Counted from the first letter of the stretch, positions 40,521-55,996 are shown. The stretch: DNA of 64,000 nt from Phlyctochytrium arcticum (GCA_025602905.1 JAHLKI010000024.1:62001-126000), one strand, 5' to 3'. The notes: generated from the letters alone by a model not told the origin. Numbers and translations are program-made.

Positions 40521-42054
40521 TTAATAACCGTAGGGTTGCCGCGTTTCGTACATGGAACGCCCGCTGAACTGGTTGGCTGTTCTTGGCGGTTGGAGGGGAG
40601 TCCCCGGCGGAGGCATATCTGAACTGGCGTAATAGGGCTGTCGCATTCTTGACGACGATGAAAATGGCTCCCTCATGGCGGTCGAAGGACGCAGTCCTAC
40701 GTTTGGATGTGATTGATGTGCAGAAGGGGGTTGAAACGGATTGCGGTAATTTTCCGCCATGGAGGGGTTAAAGGGCTGTCTAGTTCCTGTTGCAGTTGGT
40801 ATCCTTTCCCGATACAGCCTGTCCATCTGTTGTGCGGACTGCGGCTCCAAATCCATTGTATCGGCGCTCAACTGAGGAAATCGATTCTGATATGACTGAA
40901 CAGGCGTTGGTGGACGTGACCGATAATAAGCTTTTTGAGAATCTGACAGCTGCGGTGGTACAGCTGCATTCGGCTGGTGCCATTGCTGATTCGGTGGTGG
41001 GCCATTTCGCTGGAGTAACGGATGGGAGTTCTGATTGGAGGTTACCGCTCGCTGGCGGGGAGGTATGCTTAGCCTTGTGGGTGTGACGGGGTAAGGGGAG
41101 CGATTGCCATTCATATTGGCAGGAGAATTAGCAGACTTTTGCGATCTGGAACTGACAAAGGATATTTGGAATATGAGTGGTGGAATCCCGCCCGAATCGA
41201 AAGGAGAGGCTACAAACCTACGAGGCCGGTTGTCCGAATGACTTGCACCGCGATCGCTGGAGCTATCGCGATTCTTGTTTGGTTGATTGAACCGCGTAGA
41301 AGGCTCAGAGGAACTCGATCCATTCCGCAAACTTAACTGTTCGCGTAGTTCCTTGATCTCCTTCTGCGCCTTCGTCACCGAGCTATTTTCCTGTGAATTT
41401 TCCTCCAAGATACAAAAAAAGCAAGAGGCGTACCTCACCGCCTCCAAGTACTTGCGATGTGATTCTTGAGACTGCATCTTTAAAAATCGCAGGAGTTTTA
41501 CAGCGTTCCCGTATTGAAGCTGGCCATCGAATGTCATTCTTAGCTGAGTGTTCGCAAGGAAGAAACTACACAAGACATACTTTCCAGATTTTGACCGCGT
41601 CCTCCAAGTGCACTATGGCTGGTACGAATATCCTTTCAATCTCTTCAGGAATCTGATAAGGAGGAATGAAAAAGGAGACGCGATGAACTTTCGAATGATA
41701 AAAACCTTGTCCGAAAGCTCAATGACGGAACATGTCTCCTCACAAACTGGGCATCTGACCCCTCTCTCTGAATCTTCCCCTTGGCTGTTCAATGCACGGA
41801 AGCTGAATGATATATGAGTATCGTGACACCTCGTCTCCTCAACTCAAGTCGCGTACCAAGGTTCGCAGGCAATATGTGCGCAACTCGTCACAAAGAACTT
41901 GGTGCCAATGCGTTGAGCGTTTTCCTTCCCGTTTGCAGCAAATGGACTTTGCAGACTATGTTCGTATGCCCGACAACTACGAATATACTCTTCAGAACTC
42001 ATATATTCCCAGAGCTCTGACCACTGCAATTACCGGCCACAATGCACCCATTCC
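40521..42054 (-). CDS. Zip3/HEI10/RNF212-like RING protein (meiotic crossover factor)
   Basis: Exons are 42054-42032, 41976-41857, 41802-41706, 41652-41581, 41543-41439 and 41402-40521, about 430 aa. The spliced N-terminus forms a C3HC4 RING: MEWVHCGRC, then FFVTSCAHIACEPC, then RCPVCEETC. A short RING at the extreme N-terminus, LS-x-K after it, a coiled coil (SSVTKAQKEIKELREQL) and a long Ser/Pro/Arg/Gln-rich tail are the layout of Zip3, HEI10 and RNF212. These are SUMO/ubiquitin E3 ligases that mark crossover sites in meiosis. A 63-nt stretch after RPRR has splice-like ends and may be a further intron. The three RING exons are very short, which makes the gene easy to miss. Confidence 0.7.
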
Positions 42055-42434
42055 ATATTCGGATCGTAGGCCGAGTCGAGAGAATCCATCTTGCCGCTGC
42101 CAGACTTGTTTTCCGGTGGAGAACCCATAGGGGCATTGCTCATTTCCTTCAGAATGTCGGTGTGAGTTTGCGCTGTCGACCTCCTGGGCGCTTTCGCCTC
42201 TGCCAAAACACCTCCATGAGTCCAATTTTGGGTAAATTAAGGTCATCAGAGATGCATGTCGATCTCATTCTGCCCAGCAATTTGCCGCACAATCTGCAGC
42301 GATCTGCCTCCCCATGCCTCTGAAAGTTCCGAATTTTGCTCAGTTGAGCGAAAGAGTTTACCTTGTTCTTGGCTTAAACCCAGGTACGCGCTAAAGGCCT
42401 TTTCATTGGTTTCTGTACTCCACCCAACCCACAC

Positions 42435-43545
42435 ATGCAGGAACCTTTACCTTACAAGGGTTTGGGTTTTCGCTTTCGCATTGATGGCAATAACTCTAAG
42501 GTATTTGTGCCCAGGACAAACACGTATATTGTCGGCACAGGGAGAAGTCGCATCCTGGTCGGTTCGTACCCTACTTGAAATCAACATTTACCCCGGGGTA
42601 TTGCTGAGTTGCACCCAGACACTGGCCAGGGAATCCCAGCGTATCAACAGAATTTACAAGATTGTATGAGAAAGATTGGAGCAGAATCTCTGTCGGCAAT
42701 CATCTGCACACACAGGCATCATGGTCACCAGCTGTTGAATCTTTGCACCCCTTGGCAAATCGTAACATTCTTGCAGATCACATTGGGGGCGTCCACCAAG
42801 TGCAAGAGCTGTATCCGACAGCCCCGGTGTACAAAAGACGTACCAACAGTGATATGGCATCGGATGCGTTAGAATTCAAGCATCTTGAGGATGGCCAAAA
42901 GTTTGAAGTTGAAGGTAGCCATCCAGAGAGATACACATCCTTGCATACGCAGGTCGTTGATGCAGAGATTAGGAGCTACTCTCGTGTCGCTTTACACGCC
43001 CGGGCATTTGGACGATCATGTAGAGAGATCCTATGTGCTTGTTCACGCGCAATCCTTATGATTATCGAATAGGTGGCATTGCGTCTCGATGAGGAGAACG
43101 CAATCTTTTCCGGGGATTGTGTTTTGGGCGAAGGCACGACAGTCTTCGACGATCTGAAGCGCTATTTGCAGAGTCTACAGCGCTTGAGAGATATGAGACC
43201 GAGCCTGATTTATCCCGGACATGGGCCTATCGTAGATCGTCCTTTAGATGCCATTCAGCACTATATCTCTCATCGTCAGGTGCGACCCATTTTGGTGAGA
43301 AGAAATTGCATCACCTAAATGTATCAACAAAGGAACGCGAGGATCAGATCTTGAAGCTTCTGCAAAGTACAGCCAATGGCGCGGCAGTAAACACATTATC
43401 CCTCGCAAAACAAATATACAAAGATGCCCCCGAGCGGTTAATACAGGCAGGGGAAAAGCTGATACAATTGCATCTAGACAAGCTTATGGAGGATGGGCGC
43501 GCCACAAAAGTAACCGAGGGATGGGTCGTGCAGCCTTCTACATAA
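42435..43545 (+). CDS. LACTB2-like metallo-beta-lactamase endoribonuclease
   Basis: Six or so short exons reconstruct a LACTB2-type protein. The pieces are TNTYIVGTGRSRILVDTG, THRHHDHIGGV (the H-x-H-x-D-H metal motif, split by an intron after HH), LYTPGHLDDHVAL, IFSGDCVLGEGTTVFDDL and LIYPGHGPIV. The HYISHRQEREDQI helix follows, then a C-terminal winged-helix-like tail ending VQPST. LACTB2 is a mitochondrial/cytosolic single-strand RNA endonuclease; fungal members are less studied. ATG 42435 (MQEPLPYKGLGFRFR) is the most likely start, with some doubt about the first 30 residues. It converges with RAD7, and the stop codons are only 12 nt apart. Confidence 0.85.
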
Positions 43546-43557
43546 ACTATTTTAGGA

Positions 43558-45677
43558 CTAACAAAACTCGTTTCCTACTACTCTTATTCCAACACCGGCG
43601 CGGTTCACCCACTGACGATTTGCTACGCATTCACTAAGACGGTTGCATCCGTATACTTTAACACGTTCCAAGTTGCAGCACTTGACGAGAATTTCCTCCA
43701 AAATTGTATCATTCATGTTTCTAAAACGTTCCGGTATTAGCAGCATGTCCCCCCAAGCTTCATATAGATGGTATGTACGCACCGTATCCACGAAACATCC
43801 AAAACCTTCAAAGAAGGAGCAAGCTTCGCAATTTGCTCCAAGGAATACACCTTCAGCTCATCCAATCCATTTAGATTCAATGACTCTAAACCTGACCCGT
43901 GCAGATTCAAAATGCTGACGATAGCGTCATCGTTTAAGCTGGTATTCCGAAACAAATTCAACGTCTTGAGCGGTTTGGTTGGTTTGTACGATGAAAAAAA
44001 TTTAATCAGGCCATCTGAGGTAATAGCCGGACAGTCCTCCAAGGAAATGTGTTCCAAATCAGGGCACATGGGTGCAAGTACGTCGTTGAGGAGAGCGTCA
44101 TCAACAAACGGGTGTCTAGAAAGGGTCGTTAGCGAGTGACCTAGAAATTGTGCCAAGTCGATGTCATGCATACCCATTCAAAGTTAGATTGTCCAATTTC
44201 TCCCCCACGCTTTGCAGTAGGCGGATCAGACAATCGCTGGAGACATTTTCTCCCAGTCTGTTGAGCTCCAATGAGCGCAATTGTCGTAACTCGCATAGTG
44301 ATTGTACGCTCTCATCCCCGAGTTTCAGACACTGGTCTAGACGTAACGCGGTGATGTTGGGGCAGTGCTGAGCTAGTGCGCTCATTGATTTTGCTGAGAC
44401 TTTGGCTGCATACTGAAGCGACAGTGATTTAAGGTTGTCCCCTAGGCGTGTGAACATATCGGCAAACGCTTGATCTGACGGCAAAAATGGTCCCAGCAGA
44501 TTCAACGACTGCAAACTGCCCAGTCCTCCGATGTCAGCCAATACATTATCTAATAAGTGGTCAGATACCACCTGAGCGACGCCCAGCTGCGGTTACTGTA
44601 CCTGTAATTCGCCCACAGTTGCCCAAACTCAGCACTTCCAAATTTGGGCACTCACGAATGATGGTCCGCAAATGCTCTTCGTTAAGATATGTGCATTCAG
44701 AGAGTCTTACGCTCCTTTCACTTGGCCCAAGGAAAAGACGGAGGTTTTCGCCGTTCAGCATTCGATGTCGACTGATGATCTTTCCTATTGAGTGTTTTGT
44801 CGCTTCTGAAATCTCTCCAAACTATAGCTTCAACAGTAAGCAAATGACACAGATTTCCGAGCTTTAACCATTCTTACCCCTTCAACTTCATCAATATAGT
44901 TTGCGATAAGCTAAAAGTGCACATGTTAATAGCTAGGAAAGTCATCGATTTTTTTGGACATCCTTACCTTGATGCACAGATTTCGAAGACTTGATATTCC
45001 AATGATTGGTTCACCGTCGAGATTCAAAGTTACTTTCCGCTTTTTGGGCGTTCTCGTGGTGGACGATGTCTTGGATTGGATTGAAAAGCAAGCCAGGCAT
45101 AACGTTTGACCGGCCTCTGCAACGATAAATCGGCGCTGACAACGATCGCAAAAACAGACAACACCTTCCTTGTCATGATTGCCGTCCAATTTTCTCTTTT
45201 TCGAATGAGCCGACCTGTTATGACCCGGTAGAGGTTGCCCAAAATCACTATCAGAATCGCTATCTTTGGACTTTTTCGATGCCTTCTTTTTCGTGGCCGC
45301 CTTCCTCTTTCCCTTCCCTTTTATAGGTGCAACTACTTCCGCGACCTCTGCCTGCACTGCATCGGTCTCCGCAACCTCCGACTGCGCTTGTGGTGTGTTT
45401 TCGGAGCTGCCGCCAACCGGCGACTCAACCTCCGCATCAGGACCGACTTCGGCTGCAGTCGTAGTGCTGCCAGAATTGTCGAGGACTGTCGTTTCCCCAT
45501 TCTCCGTGGGCGTTGTCGTATCAGTATTTCGACGCCAAGTGTTAACAGGTGCACGAATGCCCCGCTCCCGGAGGAAACTGTGCGTACCGTGTCAGAACAT
45601 AAGTTTGGTTCTCGCAGAATCTCTCATATATACCTTGACAAGGCCGAGCTAGGCCCTCTAATTTGATTTCTGACCAT
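43558..45677 (-). CDS. RAD7: RAD7, nucleotide-excision-repair LRR protein
   Basis: Rad7 works with Rad16 in the repair of non-transcribed DNA and in a Cul3-type ubiquitin ligase. The N-terminus MVRNQIRGPSSALS joins across an intron to SFLRERGIRAPVNTW, the Rad7 signature. A disordered acidic/basic stretch (KGKGKRKAATKKKASKKSK) and a zinc-binding CFCDRCQRRF...LCLAC follow, as in S. pombe Rhp7. Then come ISSLRNLCIK, RMLNGENLRLFLGPSER and at least eight leucine-rich repeats (CPNLEVLSLGNCGRI, CPNITALRLDQCLKLGD and others) to the end at 43558. Several introns interrupt it, for instance after KVLDVSWI. It is a single-copy housekeeping gene. Confidence 0.88.
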
Positions 45678-46591
45678 GCTCCTCTAGTAAATTGGTTGGT
45701 GCAGGAATGGAAGCACTCACTCCTCGCGGCAAAGCGCGCAGTGCAGTCAGAGTGCAGTACTGCTTACGGAACTTCATTTAGCTTGCCCTCGGTTACTATC
45801 GCGACCAGATCCACCCATCATGCCAGCGACTTTCCAATTTTCGAAGCAGAAAACTAAAAGTACAGTCAAGGAACTTTCGAAAAAAAATTGTTAGCTACTT
45901 GAGGTAGTCGCAAAAAATAGATATCTGCTTGAGGAAGCAAAGATATGGGCACATTTCACAGCGTGCGAGTTTTTTTTGGCTTTTTTCGTTTCGGATTTTG
46001 GCCCAGGCCAGTCTAGAGGCCAGTGCCACTCCCTACCTTGATTCCAAAATGTCTCATTCTTCTAAAATATGAATATATATGAATAAAAAAACTTGTGTCG
46101 AAAATTGATGCAAGCTCTTGCTCGCGAAGTTATATTCCGTTTGTTGTTGGTTCTTGGTGAGTATTTGAGTTCTAAACCAAAGAAGTTTTCCAAATTTTGC
46201 CAAACAAGGGTTACAAAGCAGACATGGAATGTTTAAGATTTCAGGATGACAGGATGATCACCGTGGCGTAATAGCTTCGACTAAGTAGCATTGCCAAATA
46301 AATAGAAATTCTCATAATATACCCCCAGGAACTGGCAGTCCACCCTACAAATGACTATTTTTAACTACTATTTACTGGGTAGCGCTTACCGCATTTTCCA
46401 CCAGAGATTCCCTCCTGGTCGCAACTTATCGTCCGTTAATCGTTAACTGCTAGAATCGCTATAGGGTAGAATCGGAGAAAGGTCACTTTTAATTGCTTTC
46501 GAATTGCCTTTTGGTAGCCGTGCCCGTCCGGCGATCCCAACCGGGAATAGCGTAGTATTCACCAAATTCAACCCGCTTGACTCCTGGGAAG
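45678..46591. other. Divergent promoter region between RAD7 and the MARK-like kinase
   Basis: No gene. A/T-rich around 45880-46090. Two genes start outward from it. Confidence 0.5.
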
Positions 46592-48911
<2,320 letters not shown>

Positions 48912-49147
48912 TTTCCCTGTAATATCTTCGTAATGTGATGGACTTAAACTCGCCCGTGTTTTCCTGTGGCTGCAGCTGAACTAAATTTTCAAACGAATTT
49001 AGGTTTACCTTGAATTTGACCGGGAAGCGATTTTTTCCCACCACCGATCTGTGGTGGCTGTGCAGTTACTCACCGACTGATGACAAGCAATCGAATTTTT
49101 GCCTGGACCACCAGCAATGTAATGACTTTGGTGACCTTACAATCCGC

Positions 49148-52100
49148 ATGGCCAAGGAATGCTGTTGCGACTTGGCTGACGGGACAAGATTTGAATCCAG
49201 CAGCGCCCGTCAAAGTTTGTTTGACTCCCTCAAAAAGTGGCAAGATGCAATCAACAACAGCAAGCAAGTTGCAGACGCTCGAGCACTCTTGCAGGATATC
49301 CTGTCCCTAATTATCACTGAGCCCCCACACAAGAATGGGCACACGCACGACTTTCCCACTCTCTCTGAGCCCGGAAGCTTCTTCTCAAGCTATCTTGCAT
49401 GCGCAGAATGCCGGCTTTCCTTTCGATCCGTCTTCATCAAACATCATCTGGAAAGACACTATCGGTTTCTGATTAAATCAGTAGGCCCAAAGTGGCTTCC
49501 TCTTCTATCTGAAGACGACCAACGGGCTCTATTCTTCAAGCAGTTTTTAAGTGAAGATCGGAAAATACCGAATGTTCCTATGGCGGCCAATCCAGAGGGT
49601 GTGATTGACGGAAGGGTAATCGCCATCAAGGTGCTAATTGAGAGCGTCAATACCTCCATCTCGCTGTACAATCGCAACTTTGTTCTCCAACTGTTGCGTA
49701 CGCTTCTGGACGGGCCGGCAATCTGTCAATATTTGCAAATCCTTTCAGAGTCGGACGAGAGCGAGACATTTCTGTCAGGACGCATCAACGATTTTTTCCC
49801 CTCTCTTTTCTTCCTGCCTGACAAAATTAGCAACTTAATGGAAGTTGACGAGATTCCATCGTTCTTTCGTCACCGGTAGATCTTAGCAAAAGGACTTTCT
49901 ATGGTTGTCTCTAACTATCATGACAGGAATTTTTTTCGAACCATATCTCGTCATCTAGCAAAATTCCTGCAAACCTCAAGTAAAGTTCACTGTTGGAGTC
50001 AAGAAGCTAGCCGAACCAATCATTCTCGCAGATAGCAATAGTGCCATAATAGCACCACTAGCTCAAGCGGCTAGCCAAATGGTCCGCCTCGGGCATGCAG
50101 GTGCAGCCAACGTCACATATTTCCGAGAATTGGAATCTAATCTTGCTTGTTGAAGAACAATTGACCGAGGAGTGTATAGCTTGTCGCGACTCTGGGCGCC
50201 CCGGACCATTCTCCGACTTACTTATGTACATGGGAATGTACGAGGCAGAAAGAATGTTGTTGTACATGCTTAATCACATGGTTCGTGAGTTTCAATCAGG
50301 TAGGGAAACCCACTGAATGGCACGTCCCCGTAGGTGACTGGAAAATCTTTGCCTTAGGTCTGGGGACTTGGGGTCATGTTACAAGCCAAACTAGCACAAT
50401 TCTGGATCTAAAGCGTATAGCATCCCGAGAGGAGATTCAAGACCTGTTTTGCAGCAGAGTTCTTATCAACACCATACTGATGACAGACACTTCCCGGCTC
50501 CTAGTGACATTACTTGCCAAACTACCCTCTGACAACGGTGAGGACTTTCGTTCTGCGACAAAAGCTCGACCCACTCACGCGACGTCAAGCGTTACATTTG
50601 GCGAAATGTGTTGCAATTGTGATGCGAGCCTTCACTGATCGAAACATGATTCTTTATGGGGCCTTTGATTTGAAGTTGCGTACGTTCAATCATCATCTCC
50701 TGGCTCTACGCGCCCTGAATCATTTGTAGACTATGCAAGATTTATTCTTTTGAGTGTCCCGTTTTTGACGGCAGATGATCTAATGTCTTCAGACCTTTCC
50801 AATTCTTTCATCAATGGGGTTGGCTCGTATCTCGATTCAGACGATTCCAATTCCAGAATGCTGGGCATGGTAAGGATGTATTGGAAGGCACACTTACTAT
50901 AGGCTGCTGAATGGGAAGCGTAGATTGTAGGAGAAAAGTTGTCTGGGGTAATGGGGGGCAGTGTAAACTTGGATTTCGAAATCCCTGACTCACCAATGAC
51001 TCGTGAATTACGAATGTACTCGGAGAAATGGGAGGATTCCAAAGTACTGTCAGCTGGTAATGATGTCGCAGGCAGTCAGGGGTTGAGTAGAGGAGCAAAT
51101 CATGCCATTGAGGGACCAGAATCGCACGCGCCGTGTGAGGAGGATCCAGATGAAGTGGTGGAGTTTCGTGACACTTTGTTGGATAACGAAGGTGAGTGTC
51201 GGGTCATCCAAACTTTTGCGGACCGTTCTGATTCTGACGGTCAATTCAAAAATTAGATTCAGATGATGGCTTGGAACCATACAAGCTACCAGAGGAGACA
51301 AACACATCCAGCGATGGAAAGAAGCCATTCAAGCCCAAGTGAGTACAACGTTATCATGATAGTAGCTGTGTGTTAAGTTTGCACTAGGTTTATTCGAGAC
51401 GCTTTAAAGGCGCTACAAGAACAGGATGATCCAGATAAAATTTCGATTAGCTTGGAAACTTTGCCGCGCTTCATCGAGAGAGCATCGGAACTGGAAATAG
51501 GTGACCATGTTATATCGGATTCTTTTTTGAAAAATGAACGCATGTGCTAACTGTTCTCCACCTTTGCAGCTGGATTAGCGGAAAGCTTGGTGTCTGTGCT
51601 TATTCATCTGCAAGATTCGTATGAATTACCGAATTTCACTGAGCTCAGGATCAACGCAATTTCGGCGCTTCTAGTCCATTCACCACGTATTGTCTACCAG
51701 TATGTTTGGCCAGACAATGCAGCTTTTGTTAATATTCATGAGAAATTAAACAAATTTTTCAAGGCAGTTGCTGAATTCGTTTTTCGGGCGCAATCTGGCA
51801 ATCCAACAGCGCGTAGACATACTCAACAGCCTGGGTCTTGGCGCCCTTCGCCTGAGCAACCATGATGTCGCTGGCGTCAGTATCAAGCCTCAAATTGATA
51901 GAAAAAATATATCACTGATATCCCATTTGGTTAATTCTAGAACAACGGCAAAATGCCAAAGATTGTGGATGCCGTGGGCATGGCCCGGAAGCGACCCACC
52001 ACTTCGCCCAATTCATTTGGACCACTTGCAGCATCTTTCCTCCTGCCTTTGTTGTCGCGCGCCCACGAAATTAGGTCAGTAGCCGAGCACGCTTACTATC

Positions 52101-52654
52101 AAAATTAAGGTTAACTTACCCGATTTTCTGTTCCAGACTCTTGACCCTGGGCGTCACCCTGGAAGTGTTGCTTCTGACACGTATTTTGATGACTGCCGGA
52201 ACCATCTTGTTATGTGCTCGTAAGTTGAAAAGCATCTATTGAAGCCCAATGAAGCTTACCACTGTAATGGGACATTCATAGGTAATACTATCGACGCCCG
52301 CCGCCTGGCGAGGCAGTTCTATTCTTACCTACTATCCTTTAAATCGGAACAATATGCCCGACAGGATCGTGTTGTGAAGGCTGTTCTGTTTGGGCTCCAC
52401 ACAATAATCTCGGTACTTCCACGATCTATCCTGATAGATGAATTTAATTCCGGTAATCAAGACCTTTTGGAAATACATTCCTGGCTTTCAGGTCCGGCAA
52501 TCATTCTGGAAGGTCTCCTATTTCTTTGGCGAAACTGATTATTTGGACAGGTCTCGTCAACATGGATGGCAATATTGACAACGCTAGGTATGCGATTGCT
52601 ATTCAATCTGAACTTGCCCAGATCCTCGACAGCCAACACAAATACATTGTGTAA
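49148..52654 (+). CDS. TELO2: TELO2/Tel2-like TTT-complex subunit
   Basis: Tel2 with Tti1 and Tti2 chaperones PIKK kinases (TOR, ATM, ATR, DNA-PK). The family is helical and poorly conserved, but several blocks fit. One is the central acidic DSDDGLEPYKLPEE before PKFIRDALKAL. Another is ETLPRFIERASEL, then ESLVSVLIHLQDSYELPNF and INAISALLVHSPRIV, then a QQRVDILNSLGLGALRLS strand. The C-terminal block is VVKAVLFGLHTIISVLP followed by EIHSWLSG, ending ILDSQHKYIV. The N-terminal exon (MAKECCCDLADG, LQDILSLIITEPP, LLRTLLDGPAI) is consistent. Many small introns are evident between 49.9 and 52.6 kb. I did not fix each of them, nor the true start; ATG 49148 is the first good candidate. Confidence 0.78.
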
Positions 52655-52994
52655 ACATTTTTGCTTCCGTGGAAGGGGCTCTGTTTGGATACCCTTGTAA
52701 TTTCCACCGATATTAAAGGAAAATTAACTACAAGATTAAGATATGAATCTGAGCCGCTGATAGTTTTGGCCAGCCCTTCGATATTCAAGGAGCAGCAAGA
52801 GCGCTCCTGTTTTTAGACATCCGTGAACCAATTTCATGCTACGTGTTTTATTTTTTTACCTTGAAAGGTTCATTGATATCCTTGAGATTTCCATTGTTTT
52901 GCCATTGCCGCCTCAAGGCGCTGTAGAGGGCGGGGAGTTTATATGATGCCCGACCGTGCTCGTTGACCCTTCAATTCACCGGTTTTTCTTAGCC

Positions 52995-54004
52995 ATGTCG
53001 TGTACTGATGAGGCCTACCTGCTTTTGCGAAGTCAATATGCCGTCGAAGGAACAGTACCTGCAGCATTTGGGGCCGGCATCCTGTATTGCAATTTTTTGC
53101 GCCAGGTTGAGTTATACCGCAACTCTGCCATATCCAGAATATTTCGCCTTATCCTGACCGTCCATACGGTCCTCACATTCGGGCTGGCCATCACCGAAAT
53201 TACACTCACGCGTACGGAACGAACAGATGAGTCTTATGGCGGATGGACATTTTTCCAAATCATCTTTCATATGTCTTGCGCTTGCACTTTTTACCTCGAA
53301 TATACCCGGATGAAGTCACTTTTGGGAAGAAATCGGATCCGGTTTGCCATAATTCTGTTGCTGATTGGAGCAGCCGTGGCTGCCCTTTTGGCCAAAGGGT
53401 TCTTTTATTTGGCCATTTCCATCAAGTATGGAGGCATGCAAAATTTCCGAAAAATGTTTTTCAGTACCACCGAATTCACCTACTGGCTGCAACTTGAAAT
53501 TGTGGGAAAATCCATTGTCAGCGGTACCCGCACCGTGATTGACCTCCATTACCTACACTGGATCTGCACCACCAAACTGGATAAAAACTCTCCGATTTGG
53601 AAACAGATTGAGCCAGCGCGGGTCATCAACCTGGCGGCAGCAGTCATTATCTGGTAAATCCACATTTGATTTTTGAGTCCCCCATGTTTTGGCCTAACAA
53701 ACTTTCGCTTCTTAGTATCATTTCCATCGCTGGAATGGCCGATTACATGCGAAACATGAACGCCAATCTTTTCTTCAACTTGACCTATGTCACGGAATCA
53801 TTGTCCATGTCTGTGCTGGTTGACTTTTTCGTATATGACTTGTCGGTCGCGCGGACTGGGAAAACTGTGATGCAGCAGAGCATGCAAGCCCCGACAACCG
53901 CCATCAAATCAATCACCAGCGGTAGCGGATTAAAATCAGATGGCCAGTCCCCCACTAGTGTGACTCCAACCAACCTGTCTGCCGCACGAGTGCTGCAGGT
54001 GTAG
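52995..54004 (+). CDS. Multi-pass membrane protein, possibly seven-helix, unknown
   Basis: Two exons, from ATG 52995 (MSCTDEAYLLLRSQY) to about 53652, then from about 53719 to 54004. The join reads VIICIISIAGM. Hydrophobic segments suggest seven membrane spans: AAFGAGILYCNFL, IFRLILTVHTVLTFGLAI, FFQIIFHMSCACTFYLEY, FAIILLLIGAAVAALLA, a further pair around residues 165-200, VINLAAAVII-IISIAGM and ESLSMSVLVDFFVYDL. A basic, Ser/Thr-rich tail follows. The layout is receptor-like (fungal 7TM proteins) but no GPCR class motif is clear. Function unknown. Confidence 0.65.
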
Positions 54005-54780
54005 TGATGCCTGTGTAGTGTGGAGTTTCGTAGGTCCAATGTAGGAATAAATCCAGCTTTTTAACCAACATATACTTTAAATTGTTCTGAACCTTGGCTC
54101 GCTTTTTATGATAATGCGATGTAAATCTGGCAGGCATACCTCTGTCCCAAAGGCGGCCTCCGCTTTCTGGTATTATTTTACGCGTAAAGCCAATCGGGGC
54201 GCGTCAAGACCAGTGGGCACGCACGACAGAGGCAACATCGCCCAGGAGTGTATGGACCAGGCAATGGATGCTGACGGTTGCCTTAGACTAGTCGAGGGAT
54301 AGACCTTGCCCAAAGCCATGGAATAATGAGGTCTGTCTTGCCGGTTGATGAGAAACTTGTATTTTCCCATATTCCTCGCTTTCCATGTACCGGCCCACCG
54401 TCTTTCCTCGTCTGGCCCGCTCTGGCTTTGCCGTCTTCTTCTTCTGCTTTCTGGTCTCCTTCCGGTCGATGTATATATGCAATCTATCGCCTGTAGTCTG
54501 GCAAGTCTCCGGCAAGTCTGCCTATGCAAGCAGACTGTCGTTTCGAAATTCGCTGGATTCGTTGAACATGCAAGTCACGTGCCCAAATGACAAAGTGACA
54601 CTCCTCTCTGAGGCTCTCGTTTCCTGTTGTTCCGCGAATCCGCGCCAGAGCATCACAGCACATCCAGGTCGCAATCTTGGGCCGTCAACCTTCACCACTC
54701 CCCTCATCGTCTTTGCAGAAGCGCTGTATTTTGGACGCGTTACTGGTCTTTCCCTCTCTTAGCCTCTGCAGACTTCCATC
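54005..54780. other. Intergenic region
   Basis: No gene with support on either strand. Upstream flank of ARPC2. Confidence 0.5.
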
Positions 54781-55996
54781 ATGTTGATCGACCTGCAACC
54801 CTCGAACCGAATTCTCGAAGAGACTGTCCGGGAGCGCCTGAATAGGTATGCTTTGTGTACTGTACTGTTGTAGCGGGGCACCCAGTCTAAAATCGTTCTT
54901 TTATCCGCAAAAGCGACCCGGAGAAGGTCCTCTTGAAAGTAGCAGACTTTGATGGTGTCACATACCAGATATCCACCCCGGAAAAGAAGACTGTCCTTCA
55001 AATCAGCATGGCCATGCGGTGTTTCTCTGAACTGCGCCGATATGGAGCGGATGATGTCTTGCGACGAGTCTATGGAAGTATGCTGGAGCAAACTCCAGAA
55101 GAGGGCTATGATGTGACGCTCAAACTGGATTTGGAGGCCCTCTCTGGTGAAAAAGGTTTTTAAAATTGAATTAAGGAGTGGCTTTCACATCTAACGCTGC
55201 TTGAACCCCAGAGGACATTGTCCGAAATATCTCGTTACTGAAACGGAATGCCTTGGCTGCACCTTTTGAAGCCGCTTTTTCAGCTCAACAGGAAGGCAAA
55301 GATTCCGAGTTGATGCCAGTACATTACCGAGATGAAGAGGCTTTCTACGTCAAAGCCCTACACGATCGTGTTACAGTCATTTTTTCAACCACCTTCAAGG
55401 AAGAGACGGACAACATTTTTGGAAAAGTATTCCTTCAGGTACGGTGCCGCAACCCTTCTTCATATTGGTTTTTTAAATTAACAGAACGCACTATTTACAG
55501 GAATTTGTTGATGCGCGTAGAGCCCCGGCAATTCAAAATGCTCCACAGGTGCTATACAGTCATCGGGAGCCGCCAATGGAGTTGCGCGGTGTACCGGGAG
55601 TACTCGAGTCCGAGATGGTCGGCTATGTCACATTCGGTAACGTCGCTACCCGCATCTTGCGAAAAAACAGAACCGCGTACTCAAAATCTATTTAGTCCTC
55701 TTTCCACGACACTTTACTGGCGCCGCTGCCGAGGGTTGTATTTCCCGCATCCAATTGTTCCGCGATTACCTCCATTATCACATCAAGGCGTCAAAAGCAT
55801 ACATGCACTCGCGAATGCGAACCCGCGTCGACACGTTCCTTAAAGTCATCAACCGGGCGAAGCCGGAGCAGCCTGATGCGCAGAAAGAAAAGAAGACTGC
55901 GAGGTAAAAGAGTTTTTTAAACCATATCTATCTTTTCATGCAGTTTTGGCTAATTTCTTGGCTTTTAGTGGACGGACATTTGCACGAAGGACATAG
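54781..55996 (+). CDS. ARPC2: Arp2/3 complex subunit 2 (p34)
   Basis: ARPC2 forms the core of the Arp2/3 actin-nucleating complex with ARPC4. Exons are 54781-54845, 54914-55155, 55212-55438, 55501-55636, 55696-55903 and 55969-55996. Family blocks are NRILEETVRERL, VADFDGVTYQIS, YGADDVLRRVYGSML, LLKRNALAAPFE, VHYRDEEAFYV, DRVTVIFSTTFKEETD and APQVLYSHREPP. The actin-contact helix FRDYLHYHIKASKAYMHSRM is also present, and the last residues are TASGRTFARRT. The final 28-nt exon is easily missed: reading through gives a stop at 55905, but splicing restores the conserved C-terminus. The presence of Arp2/3 fits actin-based motility of zoospores or amoeboid cells. Confidence 0.95.

Noticed and set aside
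49010..49147. Extension of the TELO2 frame upstream of 49148
   Set aside because: It has no ATG in frame, and the stretch holds a good 3' splice-like tract (gtgcag at about 49065).
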